From Paludibacteraceae bacterium (lineage in GTDB: Bacteria > Bacteroidota > Bacteroidia > Bacteroidales > Paludibacteraceae): a stretch of DNA of 50,494 bases. This document shows positions 16,350 to 24,412 of this stretch, piece after piece; positions within the stretch are counted from its first letter, which is position 1, and each line of letters begins with the position of its first letter. Under the pieces are notes generated by a model. It was given only the letters and a program-made list of their open reading frames with translations. It was not told where the DNA came from and did not search any database. The translations under genes were made by a program, and so were the position numbers. The stretch is from the NCBI GenBank assembly GCA_017649925.1, contig JAGCFX010000041.1, forward strand, positions 1 to 50,494, in the 5' to 3' direction.

Positions 16350-16408
16350 GGTTTGGCACGGGATTTGTAGTGAAGAAGCAAAATACATAACAGAAAACCC
16401 AAATGCTT

Positions 16409-18235
16409 ATGAAACGGATTTTATCTCTTTTGGTAGTGGTGCTGCTGTGCGCAGCAGGTGTTGGTGCGTGCGTGAAGGCTAAAAGCGCAGAGACCAATGG
16501 CGGCGCAAAGGGCAAGGAAGTTGTGGTGCTGGTGATGGATAGCACGCAAGCGCTGCTGGACGGCGCAAAAGTCAAGATCGGCAAAACGGAACTGACGACC
16601 TCGTTTGACGGTAGGGTAGTAGTGCCTGCGGCGTTAGTAGCGAAAGATAGAACAGTGATGGTGCGTTGCGAGGGTTACAAAGACCAGACCTTGAGCCTCA
16701 AAGACGATGGTTTCGTGATCGTGACGCTGGAGAGCAAGCCCGGCAAGAAGCCGAAAGCCGATATCTATGACAGTTACGGTGTGACGCGTAGTTCCAAAGG
16801 CGGCGCGGTGTACAGGACAACGATGCTGGCAGCAGAGTCGGACGGTGCGTTGGTAGAGGAAGCCGTGTTCGACGTGGCGGCGCCGAGTGCGTCGTATAGC
16901 GGCAAGAAGACGGCGAACAACGTGTCGGCGGGTAAACTGACGGCCGGTGAAGTGAACGACTTTGCTAAGTGGTACTTCTGGCCTCGCGTGCTGGACGGCA
17001 GCCATCAGAAGTACATCAATGAATGGCGTCTGCAGGCTCGTCACCGTTATACGGTGCAAGTGACCAACGGCGGTGGATACCCGATCGTGAGTCGCGCCGT
17101 GAGTCTGTTGGACGGGCAAGGTAACACGCTCTACCAGGCCGTGACGGACAACACCGGCAAAGCAGAGCTTTGGTATCAGTTCGTCGGTGCGAGTCAATGC
17201 GGCAAGCATGCGGGCTTGTTCGTGCATGTTGACGACCAAATAGTGCCCGCCAAGGAGTGGTCGGAAGGGCTGAACACCGTTGTGCTGGACGAGCCATGCG
17301 AGGTGACGGACGCGGTGGACGTGATGTTCGTCTTTGACGCCACGGGTTCGATGGGAGACGAGTTGCGTTATCTGCAGGCGGAAATGAAAGATGTCATTGC
17401 CCGTGCGACCGATGCGACGGGTGGTCTGAACATCCGCACAGGTGCTGTCGTGTACCGCGATCACGGCGACGAATATATAACTCGTCTGTCGCGTCTGACG
17501 AGTAAAATCAAGACGACGCAATCATTCATCGACAAGCAGTCGGCGAACGGCGGCGGTGACTACCCTGAGGCTGTTCCCGAAGCGCTGATGGCGGCGCTGA
17601 ATAGTGCGGGTTGGGACGAGTCAGCGCGGGCACGCATAGCGTTCCTTATCCTTGATGCGCCTTGCCACCAAGACTCCGCTACGATAGCGTTGCTGCACGA
17701 GCAGATTCTCAATGCGGCTGCGCTGGGTGTGCGTCTCGTGCCCGTTGTATGCAGCGGAATAGGGGAGAGCGGCGAGTTGTTATTACGCTCAATGGCGCTC
17801 GCCACCAACGGCACTTCGTTCTTCCTCACCGATGACTCGGGCATAGGAAACCCGCACCTCAAACCGACGACTGACAGCCTGAAAGTGGAACACCTGAACG
17901 ACATGTTGGTGCGCACGATTGTTGAGTTCAGCACCGTGCCGAACTGCGAGGGCAAATGGGATGTGGGAAGTGAGGAGAATGAGAACGATGCGTTTATCCC
18001 TAATCCATTTGAAATCAAAGACTTGACGGAAGAAGAGAAGGTGGCGAAAAATTCGCGCACGACCTTGTATCTGTTGGATATATCCGGTAAACTGATTTAT
18101 GTTTACGAGGGTAGTCTGGAAGATGCGGGTGACAGCCAGTTATCGCGTTTGAAACTGATGTTATCTACCGGTGTTTATTTTGTGAAGGCATTCTATGACG
18201 GCGAGTGGCACACCAAAAAGATATTAGTGCACTAA
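16409..18235 (+). CDS. secreted von Willebrand factor A protein with sorting-type tail
   Basis: A 608-aa exported protein (ATG 16403 would add two residues). The signal sequence ends GVGAC near residue 21, a usable lipobox. Next is a small beta domain (about 35-115, KVKIGKTELTTSFDGRVVVP, carboxypeptidase-regulatory-like), then a linker and a second beta region. The VWA domain begins around residue 303 with the MIDAS motif DATGSMGDE (DxTxS form), GGGDYPEAVPEAL and LILDAPCHQD. The last 70 residues (TTLYLLDISGKLIYVYEG ... GVYFVKAFYDGEWHTKKILV) look like a type A T9SS sorting domain. The lipobox together with such a tail is unusual. Likely a surface adhesin or metal-dependent binding protein; the ligand is unknown. 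Confidence 0.85.
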   Translation: MKRILSLLVVVLLCAAGVGACVKAKSAETNGGAKGKEVVVLVMDSTQALLDGAKVKIGKTELTTSFDGRVVVPAALVAKDRTVMVRCEGYKDQTLSLKDDGFVIVTLESKPGKKPKADIYDSYGVTRSSKGGAVYRTTMLAAESDGALVEEAVFDVAAPSASYSGKKTANNVSAGKLTAGEVNDFAKWYFWPRVLDGSHQKYINEWRLQARHRYTVQVTNGGGYPIVSRAVSLLDGQGNTLYQAVTDNTGKAELWYQFVGASQCGKHAGLFVHVDDQIVPAKEWSEGLNTVVLDEPCEVTDAVDVMFVFDATGSMGDELRYLQAEMKDVIARATDATGGLNIRTGAVVYRDHGDEYITRLSRLTSKIKTTQSFIDKQSANGGGDYPEAVPEALMAALNSAGWDESARARIAFLILDAPCHQDSATIALLHEQILNAAALGVRLVPVVCSGIGESGELLLRSMALATNGTSFFLTDDSGIGNPHLKPTTDSLKVEHLNDMLVRTIVEFSTVPNCEGKWDVGSEENENDAFIPNPFEIKDLTEEEKVAKNSRTTLYLLDISGKLIYVYEGSLEDAGDSQLSRLKLMLSTGVYFVKAFYDGEWHTKKILVH

Positions 18236-18246
18236 TTTAATACGCA

Positions 18247-18313
18247 GTAACTTCGGACTCCGCCTTGGCCAGAAGCCAATTCCCCCGAAATTCCGTTCGC
18301 ACTTTCGTGCAAA
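18247..18313 (+). repeat. shared upstream element, copy 1 (yceD side)
   Basis: Begins GTAACTTCGG (18247-18256) and ends with a 28-base block from CCGAAATT (18285) to TGCAA, rich in TTCG/CGAA dyads. The same start and end blocks occur on the minus strand upstream of nusB (47944-48028). In both cases the element ends about 90 bp upstream of the -7 box. Confidence 0.6.
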
Positions 18314-18315
18314 CA

Positions 18316-18385
18316 GCAAGTTTTTTAGCAAGCAAAATCACGCTTAAACGAGCTTAGACTAAATTTTTTTTGCTAAAAAACTTGC
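18316..18385. promoter_or_regulatory. 16-bp inverted repeat overlapping the yceD -33 box
   Basis: GCAAGTTTTTTAGCAA (18316-18331) and its exact reverse complement (18370-18385) flank a 38-bp middle. The right arm contains the TTG of the -33 element (18382-18384). It could be a cruciform, a looping operator pair, or a terminator for the upstream VWA gene. Confidence 0.6.
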
Positions 18386-18412
18386 GTATTTGAAAAATTT
18401 GTAGTAATTTTG
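18382..18412 (+). promoter_or_regulatory. Bacteroidota promoter of yceD-rpmF
   Basis: TTG (18382-18384), a 20-bp spacer and TAATTTTG (18405-18412), followed by CAC. The 15 bases TTTGTAGTAATTTTG are identical in the nusB promoter. The leader is about 12 nt. Confidence 0.78.
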
Positions 18413-18429
18413 CACCCGATTTTGCCCTT

Positions 18430-18876
18430 ATGAGCGAACAATGCCACAATATCATCGATTTGAAACGCCTTCCTGTTGGCACTCATCGTTTTGATATTCA
18501 ATTAGATGACGAGTTCTTCAAAGAATTAGAGAAGTCGGAAATTCTAAGCGGAAACGTGGCAGCAGAAGCAACGCTTAATCTCCGGGAGGAGGACTATCGG
18601 CTCACTATCGCAGTTCACGGAACTGTCTTTGTTGTGTGCGACCGGTGCCTCGACCCGATGCCCATTGAAATAAACGACGAGCAAGAGATTTGGTCTGACG
18701 ATGAGGACGTAGAAGGAAATACGAAAGTCGAACGTTTGGATCTCTCTTGGCTCGCATATGAGATAATAAGTATCAATATTCCGCTCGTTCACAGTCACCA
18801 AGCAGGTGAGTGCAACAAGCAAATGGAACTTCTCCTCCATGATCACCTATGTGACGAGCCGGAACCCGAAAATTGA
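18430..18876 (+). CDS. yceD: YceD/DUF177 family protein (23S rRNA accumulation)
   Basis: A 148-aa soluble protein of the YceD (DUF177) family, needed for normal 23S rRNA accumulation in E. coli and chloroplasts. Marks: an N-terminal beta region (VGTHRFDIQLDDEF), the metal-like CDRCLDPMP knuckle around residue 75, an acidic stretch (WSDDEDVEG), and the terminal ...IPLVHSH...C...L. It stands directly before rpmF, the most conserved yceD context in bacteria, and the two should be co-transcribed. Confidence 0.92.
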   Translation: MSEQCHNIIDLKRLPVGTHRFDIQLDDEFFKELEKSEILSGNVAAEATLNLREEDYRLTIAVHGTVFVVCDRCLDPMPIEINDEQEIWSDDEDVEGNTKVERLDLSWLAYEIISINIPLVHSHQAGECNKQMELLLHDHLCDEPEPEN

Positions 18877-18886
18877 TAAAATGAAC

Positions 18887-18916
18887 AAATTGTAAATGAC
18901 TAAATTGTAAATAATT
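18887..18916. repeat. AAATTGT repeat pair before rpmF
   Basis: Two near-identical 15-bp units, AAATTGTAAATGACT and AAATTGTAAATAATT, fill most of the yceD-rpmF gap and end at the rpmF start codon. The related AATTGTA unit recurs before the next gene. Confidence 0.6.
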
Positions 18917-19099
18917 ATGGCACATCCTAAAAGAAGACAATCGCACACCCGCCAAGCGAAACGTCGTACCCATGACGTAGTGAAGGCTCCGACACTGGCT
19001 GCATGCCCGAATTGCGGCGCACTTCATATCTACCACACCGTTTGCCCGTCTTGCGGCTACTACCGTGGTAAATTGGCAATTGAGAAAGCCGAGGCTTAA
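18917..19099 (+). CDS. rpmF: 50S ribosomal protein L32
   Basis: Structural protein of the large ribosomal subunit. It is 60 aa and opens with the conserved MAHPKRRQSHTRQAKRR; a zinc ribbon is formed by CPNCG and CPSCGYYRG. The length and the yceD neighbour are typical. Confidence 0.98.
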   Translation: MAHPKRRQSHTRQAKRRTHDVVKAPTLAACPNCGALHIYHTVCPSCGYYRGKLAIEKAEA

Positions 19100-19123
19100 T
19101 CAATGGTAAAAAGACAAAGGAAA

Positions 19124-19153
19124 GAGGCGAAAGGTAATAGCACCTTTAGCCTC
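19124..19153 (+). terminator. hairpin terminator after rpmF
   Basis: GAGGCGAAAGGT (19124-19135) and ACCTTTAGCCTC (19142-19153) pair over 12 positions with one mismatch around a 6-nt loop. The following sequence is A/T-rich but has no clean T-run, so it may be a partial terminator or a stabilising 3' end. Confidence 0.65.
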
Positions 19154-19173
19154 TAACCTTATTTATTTATTAC

Positions 19174-19209
19174 GCGTGCGTGAGCACGTATGTGACCCGT
19201 GAGGGCCAC
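19174..19209 (+). promoter_or_regulatory. tandem GTGA-loop hairpins upstream of the pseudouridine synthase
   Basis: Two adjacent small hairpins, each closed by the GNRA-type tetraloop GTGA: CGTGC/GCACG (19175-19188) and GTG-A-CCC / GGG-C-CAC (19192-19209, one mismatch). They lie 45 bp before the start codon and could be a protein-binding or autoregulatory leader. Confidence 0.45.
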
Positions 19210-19230
19210 TTTGGAAATTTGAAAAGTATA

Positions 19231-19251
19231 AATGGTAAATTGTAAATTGAT
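19231..19251. repeat. AATTGTA heptamer array
   Basis: Three 7-bp units, AATGGTA, AATTGTA and AATTGAT, ending two bases before the ATG of the next gene. Confidence 0.6.
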
Positions 19252-19253
19252 TT

Positions 19254-20222
19254 ATGTTTAATTCCAACAATGAAGGAGAACGCAGACCCCGACCGCGTTT
19301 CCAAAGAGAAGACAATCAACCTCGTGGTTTTGGTCATTCTGACCGTCCCCGTTTTCAGCGCGACGGCGAACAGCGTCCCCAACGTCCGTTCAACGGCGAG
19401 CGCCCGAACCGTCCGAATAAACCTTTCGGCGGAAAACCCAAACGTAACAACGGGCTTTATTCCAACCACAAACAACAAGCTTATCGTGAGCAACACGAAG
19501 ACCCCACAAAGCCGATTCGTCTGAATAAGTTCCTGGCTAACGCAGGTATCTGTTCCCGTCGTGAAGCTGATGATTTTATTCAGGCCGGCGTCATCACTGT
19601 CAATGGTGTAACCGTTGACAATCTGGGCGTTAAGGTGCTGCCTACCGACGACGTGCGTTTCCATAATCAACCCGTTCGTCGGGAGCGCAAGGTATATATT
19701 CTGCTCAATAAACCGAAGAATACCGTGACGACAACCGATGATCCGCAAGAACGCAACACGGTGATCGATATTGTCCGTAATGCTTGTCCCGAGCGTATTT
19801 ATCCGGTAGGTCGTTTGGACCGTAATACGACAGGCGTTCTGCTGCTGACCAATGATGGTGACCTGGCGGCAAAACTGACGCACCCGAAATTCAACAAGAA
19901 GAAGATCTACGCTGTGACGCTGGACCACGAACTCGACGAGGTGGACGAGGCGATCATCCGCGCCGGCGTCGTGCTCGACGACGAGCGTATTATCCCTGAC
20001 GCACTGGAGTTCCCGAAAGCTGACCGCAAACATATTGGCTTGGAGATTCACTCCGGTCAGAATCGCGTAGTGCGTCGTATATTCGAGAAAGTAGGGTATA
20101 AGGTAGTGAACCTTGACCGCGTTTCTTTTGCCGGCTTGACCAAGAAAAAAGTAGGTCGCGGCAAATGGCGTTTTCTTACGCCGAAAGAGGTGGCTTTCCT
20201 GCAAATGGGAAACTTTGATTAG
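19254..20222 (+). CDS. rRNA pseudouridine synthase (RluB/RsuA family)
   Basis: Isomerises a uridine in rRNA. The 322-aa protein has an arginine/proline/asparagine-rich disordered N-terminus (about 1-82, with RRPRPRFQRE and PFNGERPNRPNKP), an S4 RNA-binding domain (about 84-145, IRLNKFLANAGICSRREAD), and the RsuA-type catalytic domain with the catalytic Asp in PVGRLDRNTTG, followed by LLLTNDGDLAAKLTHP and GQNRVVRRIFEKVGY. RluB, which acts on 23S rRNA, is the likeliest subfamily. It follows yceD-rpmF, so the block serves ribosome assembly. Confidence 0.93.
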   Translation: MFNSNNEGERRPRPRFQREDNQPRGFGHSDRPRFQRDGEQRPQRPFNGERPNRPNKPFGGKPKRNNGLYSNHKQQAYREQHEDPTKPIRLNKFLANAGICSRREADDFIQAGVITVNGVTVDNLGVKVLPTDDVRFHNQPVRRERKVYILLNKPKNTVTTTDDPQERNTVIDIVRNACPERIYPVGRLDRNTTGVLLLTNDGDLAAKLTHPKFNKKKIYAVTLDHELDEVDEAIIRAGVVLDDERIIPDALEFPKADRKHIGLEIHSGQNRVVRRIFEKVGYKVVNLDRVSFAGLTKKKVGRGKWRFLTPKEVAFLQMGNFD

Positions 20223-20255
20223 TTGATAGTTGACAATTGACAGTTAACAGTTGAA
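20221..20255. repeat. AGTTGAC heptamer array carrying a start codon
   Basis: Five 7-bp units: AGTTGAT, AGTTGAC, AATTGAC, AGTTAAC, AGTTGAA. They bridge the stop codon of the pseudouridine synthase and the TTG start (20251-20253) of the exporter gene, which is part of the last unit. Confidence 0.85.
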
Positions 20256-23200
20256 GAGAGCAACACATTACATATTATTTGCCATTACGGTCGCCTTGGC
20301 AGTTGTAGCCGGCATCATGATGTTTCATGTGAACGTCAATGCCGACATGACCAAATACCTGCCGGATGACTCGCAGATGAAGAGCGGCTTGGAGATCATC
20401 ACCAACGAATTCGGCTCTTCGGCGCAAATGTCCGGTGCTGATGTGCATGTGATGTTTGAGGGGGTTCGGCCTAAGGAGATCCCCGGCATCCGCACACTGC
20501 TGGAGGCTTATCCTGACGTGAACAGCGTCACTTATCGCTATTCTGCGGACAGCACTTACACGCTCTTTGACCTTGACGTGCCGAAGTCAGTAGATCAGAA
20601 AGCACTTGGTAAGCAGATTAGTACGCGTTTCGGTGGTAACTGCGTGGTAGAGACCAGTCAAGACGGCGCGACACCTCCGGTGTCCGTCATTATCATCTCT
20701 GCGGTGATGATCATGTTGGTCCTCTTTACGATGGCGCAATCATGGTTTGAGCCCGTAGTTATCTTACTGACGGCGGGTTTGGCCATCGTTCTGAACATGG
20801 GTACAAACGCACTGCTGCCGTCGGTATCCATCACCACGAACTTCATCGGTTCAATACTGCAGGCTGTGCTTTCGCTCGATTACTGTATTGTGCTGCTAAA
20901 CCGTTATAGGCAGGAACAGGACGAAGATACAGACCGCAAGACCTCTGTGTTGGCGGCTAACAGAGCCATCAAGAAAGCGGCACCATCAATCCTCTCGTCC
21001 GCATTGACGACCGTTGTGGGCTTGCTCATGCTCTGTTTCATGCGTCTGAAGATTGGCGCTGACATGGGAGTGGTGCTCGCCAAAGGTGTTGTTTGCTCGC
21101 TTATCTGTACTTTCACTGCCATGCCGGCACTCATGATGCTTTTCCGTCGTGTGATTAATCATACAGCGAAAAAAGCATACGTGCCGCCAACTGACGGTAT
21201 GGCGCGGTTTATCTCGAGGCATAAACTGCCGATGGCCGTAGGCGCCGTCATCCTCTTCTTCGGCTCATGGTACCTCTCGCGCCAAACGACGATCTTCTTC
21301 TCCGCCGAGGCAGAATCGCAAATAGAGAAGGTCTTCCCGTCGCCTAACCCGTTCGTATTGGTTTACGACACGCAGGACGAAGACTCGGTCTTCGGGTTGG
21401 TGGATAATCTCATGGAACAGCCTGGCATACAATCCGTTATCAGTTATCCTACGCTGATGTCGCAGCCGTTAACACCGGCCGAGATGGCACACCATGTGCG
21501 TTCGCTGCTGACGGACTTTAAAGACTTCATGCCGGAAGGTACAACTGTGCCGCCCGAGGCACTGGACATGATCAACCCGGAGATGTTCCAACTGCTCTAT
21601 TACATGCGTGCAAAAGATTCTGTGGAGGCGAAACTGACCTTCCCCGAGATCGCTCGTTTCTTGCACTCGCATGTGGCGACCAATCCGCTTTTCTCCGAGT
21701 ATCTGGACGACGACATGAAGGCGCAGATAGAGCGTCTGCAGTCGATGCTGGACGTGCCGGGCGAGGAACTGCAGAAAGAGCCGGAACAGTCTGCTCCGGT
21801 GGCGCACGAGAAGGAGAAAGAGCCTGAAGAAGTGCCCGAAGATACAATAGTGCTACCGCGTGAGACCATTGCTCCGATAGCAAATCAGCAGGCAGCCATC
21901 ACGAATATAGACACGCTGGAAATGCCGTCGATGAACATCAACCGTGTGGCTGTTGTGCCCTTCATCGAGAAGCTGAACTCCAAGCAGACCTCCGCCATCA
22001 CTGTTGAGATGCGTAAACTGACAGACACCGCGGCTATTCGTCTGCCTATGTCCGTCAATGAGATGTCCATCTTTATGGGCTCCACGCAGACCCAGACGCG
22101 CCTTGTTTATGGCTACGCACCCGGGGCAGCGAAGAAGCTGAGCCCGTTGCAATATGTGCATTTGCTCGTCGACGACCTATTCAAACGTCCCGGACTGGCG
22201 GGCATGGTTTCCGATGAACAACGTACGTTATTAGGCCAGCGTGCACACCTGATGGATCTGGCGGATAAGAACGCGTCGCTGACGCCTTCCGACCTCAACA
22301 TCTTACTTCGCGCGTTCGGCGTGGACGACCTCACGAACGAAGATATTTTGGCGATTGCTAATCCGAAGAAGACTACGCCGTCCACAACAGCCAAGCCGGC
22401 TTCTGAACTGGACACCAAGGCGATCGTCAACTCCATTGCCGACATGCAACTCTCGCTGCATAGCACGGATACGGCTCGCGCCGTAGTGCCTGTAACCGAG
22501 AAGAAGGAAGAACCCGAAACAACCAAACATAAAGGTCCGTCGAGAGCGGACTTGCAAGCCGAGTTGTTCATTGAACTGGTGTTCGGCGGCAAGGCCTACA
22601 CGCCTGAACAGATGGCAGACAAACTGGCGCGTTTGATGAGGCTGTCGGATGTCAAATCCGAACCCGTCACAGCTGCACAGATGTCGTTGCTATACGACTA
22701 TTACGGCGCAGTGCACAGCAATTGCGACACGCTTCGCTTCGGCTTCGAGCCGTTGCTCGTTTACCTCTGTGATACCTTGGTTTATGATCCGCGTTTGGCA
22801 GATATATTACCGGATTCCGTGGCTACCGAGGCTACGAACATCAAGGCGCAAATGAAAGACGGTCTGGGACAATTGCGCAAAGACAAGCACTCGCTGCTCG
22901 TTGTCCTCTCCTCGCTACCCAAGGAATCGCCGGAGACTTATGCGTTCGTGGATACCCTGGTATCGCTTGCCGATGCGCGAATGGAGCATGAGCATTATTA
23001 TGTTGGCGAGTCCGTAATGTACGCGGAGATGCGTGGCGGATTTGACCACGAGATGAATGTCGTCTCGTTGCTTACCATCCTCTCCATCTTCCTCATTGTC
23101 GCCCTCACGTTCCGCTCGGTCATTGTACCTACAATCCTTGTTGTGACGGTCATGAGCGCCGTGTATGTCAATGTGGTAGGCGCAGGCATTGTTACGGGGC

Positions 23201-23574
23201 AGATGTTATACCTCGCGTACCTTATCGTGCAAGCTATTCTGATGGGAGCGACTATTGACTACGGTATTCTTTTTGCGAACTACTATCGCGAGAACCGCAA
23301 GTCGATGCTACCGGTAGACGCCGTCTGTGCGGCCTATAGAGGCTCCATCCGAACGATCCTTACCTCCGGTCTTATCATGGTAATCGGACCGGGTGCTATG
23401 GCGCTTTTCATTGACGACCTGATGATCTCCAATATCGTCGGCTGTCTGGCAATGGGCGCTTTCATGGCGATTGTCCTGACGCTTACCGTGGTGCCGGCAG
23501 TTCTTGTGGCACTGGACAGATGGGTCGTTTACGGCAAGAAAAATCGCTTTACCGGAGATGAGCAACAAAGCTGA
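20251..23574 (+). CDS. MMPL/RND-family transporter
   Basis: Large inner-membrane exporter (1107 aa) of the MMPL/RND superfamily, probably moving lipids or hydrophobic compounds with the proton-motive force. Two repeats are visible: a first transmembrane helix, a periplasmic loop (MTKYLPDDSQMKSGLE), and a 5-helix bundle (VSVIIISAVMIMLVLFTM ... FIGSILQAVLSLDYCIVL); then a long second loop with charged, proline-rich stretches (EKEKEPEEVPED, TTPSTTAKPAS) and the C-terminal bundle with GATIDYGILFANYYRENR. The TTG start is taken because it precedes the first helix and no ATG fits; it lies in a heptamer array. It overlaps the first ABC-2 permease by 17 bp. Confidence 0.92.
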   Translation: MKRATHYILFAITVALAVVAGIMMFHVNVNADMTKYLPDDSQMKSGLEIITNEFGSSAQMSGADVHVMFEGVRPKEIPGIRTLLEAYPDVNSVTYRYSADSTYTLFDLDVPKSVDQKALGKQISTRFGGNCVVETSQDGATPPVSVIIISAVMIMLVLFTMAQSWFEPVVILLTAGLAIVLNMGTNALLPSVSITTNFIGSILQAVLSLDYCIVLLNRYRQEQDEDTDRKTSVLAANRAIKKAAPSILSSALTTVVGLLMLCFMRLKIGADMGVVLAKGVVCSLICTFTAMPALMMLFRRVINHTAKKAYVPPTDGMARFISRHKLPMAVGAVILFFGSWYLSRQTTIFFSAEAESQIEKVFPSPNPFVLVYDTQDEDSVFGLVDNLMEQPGIQSVISYPTLMSQPLTPAEMAHHVRSLLTDFKDFMPEGTTVPPEALDMINPEMFQLLYYMRAKDSVEAKLTFPEIARFLHSHVATNPLFSEYLDDDMKAQIERLQSMLDVPGEELQKEPEQSAPVAHEKEKEPEEVPEDTIVLPRETIAPIANQQAAITNIDTLEMPSMNINRVAVVPFIEKLNSKQTSAITVEMRKLTDTAAIRLPMSVNEMSIFMGSTQTQTRLVYGYAPGAAKKLSPLQYVHLLVDDLFKRPGLAGMVSDEQRTLLGQRAHLMDLADKNASLTPSDLNILLRAFGVDDLTNEDILAIANPKKTTPSTTAKPASELDTKAIVNSIADMQLSLHSTDTARAVVPVTEKKEEPETTKHKGPSRADLQAELFIELVFGGKAYTPEQMADKLARLMRLSDVKSEPVTAAQMSLLYDYYGAVHSNCDTLRFGFEPLLVYLCDTLVYDPRLADILPDSVATEATNIKAQMKDGLGQLRKDKHSLLVVLSSLPKESPETYAFVDTLVSLADARMEHEHYYVGESVMYAEMRGGFDHEMNVVSLLTILSIFLIVALTFRSVIVPTILVVTVMSAVYVNVVGAGIVTGQMLYLAYLIVQAILMGATIDYGILFANYYRENRKSMLPVDAVCAAYRGSIRTILTSGLIMVIGPGAMALFIDDLMISNIVGCLAMGAFMAIVLTLTVVPAVLVALDRWVVYGKKNRFTGDEQQS

Positions 23575-24412
23575 CAAATGGGACTTGCAGATCACGCCGT
23601 GTGACCGACTCCTCGCTTTCGACTGGCGGGAAGTGTGGCGTTACCGCGACATGTTCGCGCTTTTCGTGGAGCGTAATTTTCGTACGGCATACAAGCAGAC
23701 GATCCTTGGCCCTTTATGGTTTATCATCACACCCGTCCTCTCCGTTATTGTTTATGTGGCGGTGTTCGGCGGCATAGCCAATATTCCTACCGACGGTCTC
23801 CCACCGATACTTTTTTACCTGCTTGGCATCTCTGTTTGGGGGTATTTCTCGTCCTGTGTCAGCGCCACGTCCAACTCGTTTGTTACAAATGCCGACATCT
23901 TCGGCAAAGTCTATTTTCCGCGCATTATCATGCCTCTTGTAGCGGTCACGACGAACCTCTTGACTTTTGCTATCCAGCTGGCTATCTTCGCGGCTTTTTA
24001 TATTTATTATGCGGCTACGGGCACTGAACTAATCATTCACTGGCAGATCGTATTATTCCCGCTTTTCATCATCCTTTTGGCCTTAATGGCGGTAGGTTTC
24101 GGAATGATTTTCTCGTCGCTAACGACTAAATATCGCGACCTGCAAGTGATGCTGACCAAAATTATCTCTCTTTGGGTTTACGTCACGCCGGTTATTTATC
24201 CGTTGAGTCTGGTGACGAACCCTAAACTACATCTGGCGATGTCGCTCAATCCCGTCACACCGGTTATGGAAGCCATTAAGTATTCGTTACTCGGACAAGG
24301 TCAGTTCTCTTGGCTCTGGCTCGGCTACAGCGCCGCTTTCACGCTTCTCTTGCTGATTATTGGACTGATGCTTTTCAATAAGGTGCAGAAATCCTTCATG
24401 GACACGGTATAA
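23558..24412 (+). CDS. ABC-2 type export permease 1
   Basis: Inner-membrane permease of the polysaccharide-exporter type (TagG/Wzm/RfbA-like, 284 aa). After a cytosolic N-terminus (WDLQITPCDRLLAFDWREVW) there are six hydrophobic helices, with the family stretches FVERNFRTAYKQTILGPLWF, VYFPRIIMPLVAV, SSLTTKYRDL and YVTPVIYPLS. The start at 23558 gives the usual N-terminus; upstream codons belong to the transporter. Its stop and the next ATG share bases (TAATG), so the permeases are coupled. The expected ATP-binding partner is not in this window. Confidence 0.9.
   Translation: MSNKADKWDLQITPCDRLLAFDWREVWRYRDMFALFVERNFRTAYKQTILGPLWFIITPVLSVIVYVAVFGGIANIPTDGLPPILFYLLGISVWGYFSSCVSATSNSFVTNADIFGKVYFPRIIMPLVAVTTNLLTFAIQLAIFAAFYIYYAATGTELIIHWQIVLFPLFIILLALMAVGFGMIFSSLTTKYRDLQVMLTKIISLWVYVTPVIYPLSLVTNPKLHLAMSLNPVTPVMEAIKYSLLGQGQFSWLWLGYSAAFTLLLLIIGLMLFNKVQKSFMDTV

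Larger units (their letters stand above)
15961..16402. other. repeat-rich intergenic region
   Basis: A 442-bp gap between two secreted-protein genes. In order it contains an intrinsic terminator, two families of 11-bp tandem repeats, a perfect AT-rich dyad, a GC-richer segment with a possible 28-codon ORF, and a second terminator with a UUCG loop. The individual parts are listed separately. Confidence 0.75.

Noticed and set aside
16203-16370. 55-codon frame in the 16-kb intergenic region
   Set aside because: It runs through the UUCG terminator hairpin and is less protein-like than the overlapping 28-codon frame.
18316-18385. insertion-sequence terminal repeats
   Set aside because: Only 38 bp lie between the arms and there is no transposase or target duplication.
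19170-20204. 344-codon minus-strand open frame
   Set aside because: Lies wholly opposite the rRNA pseudouridine synthase, whose S4 and catalytic motifs are intact.
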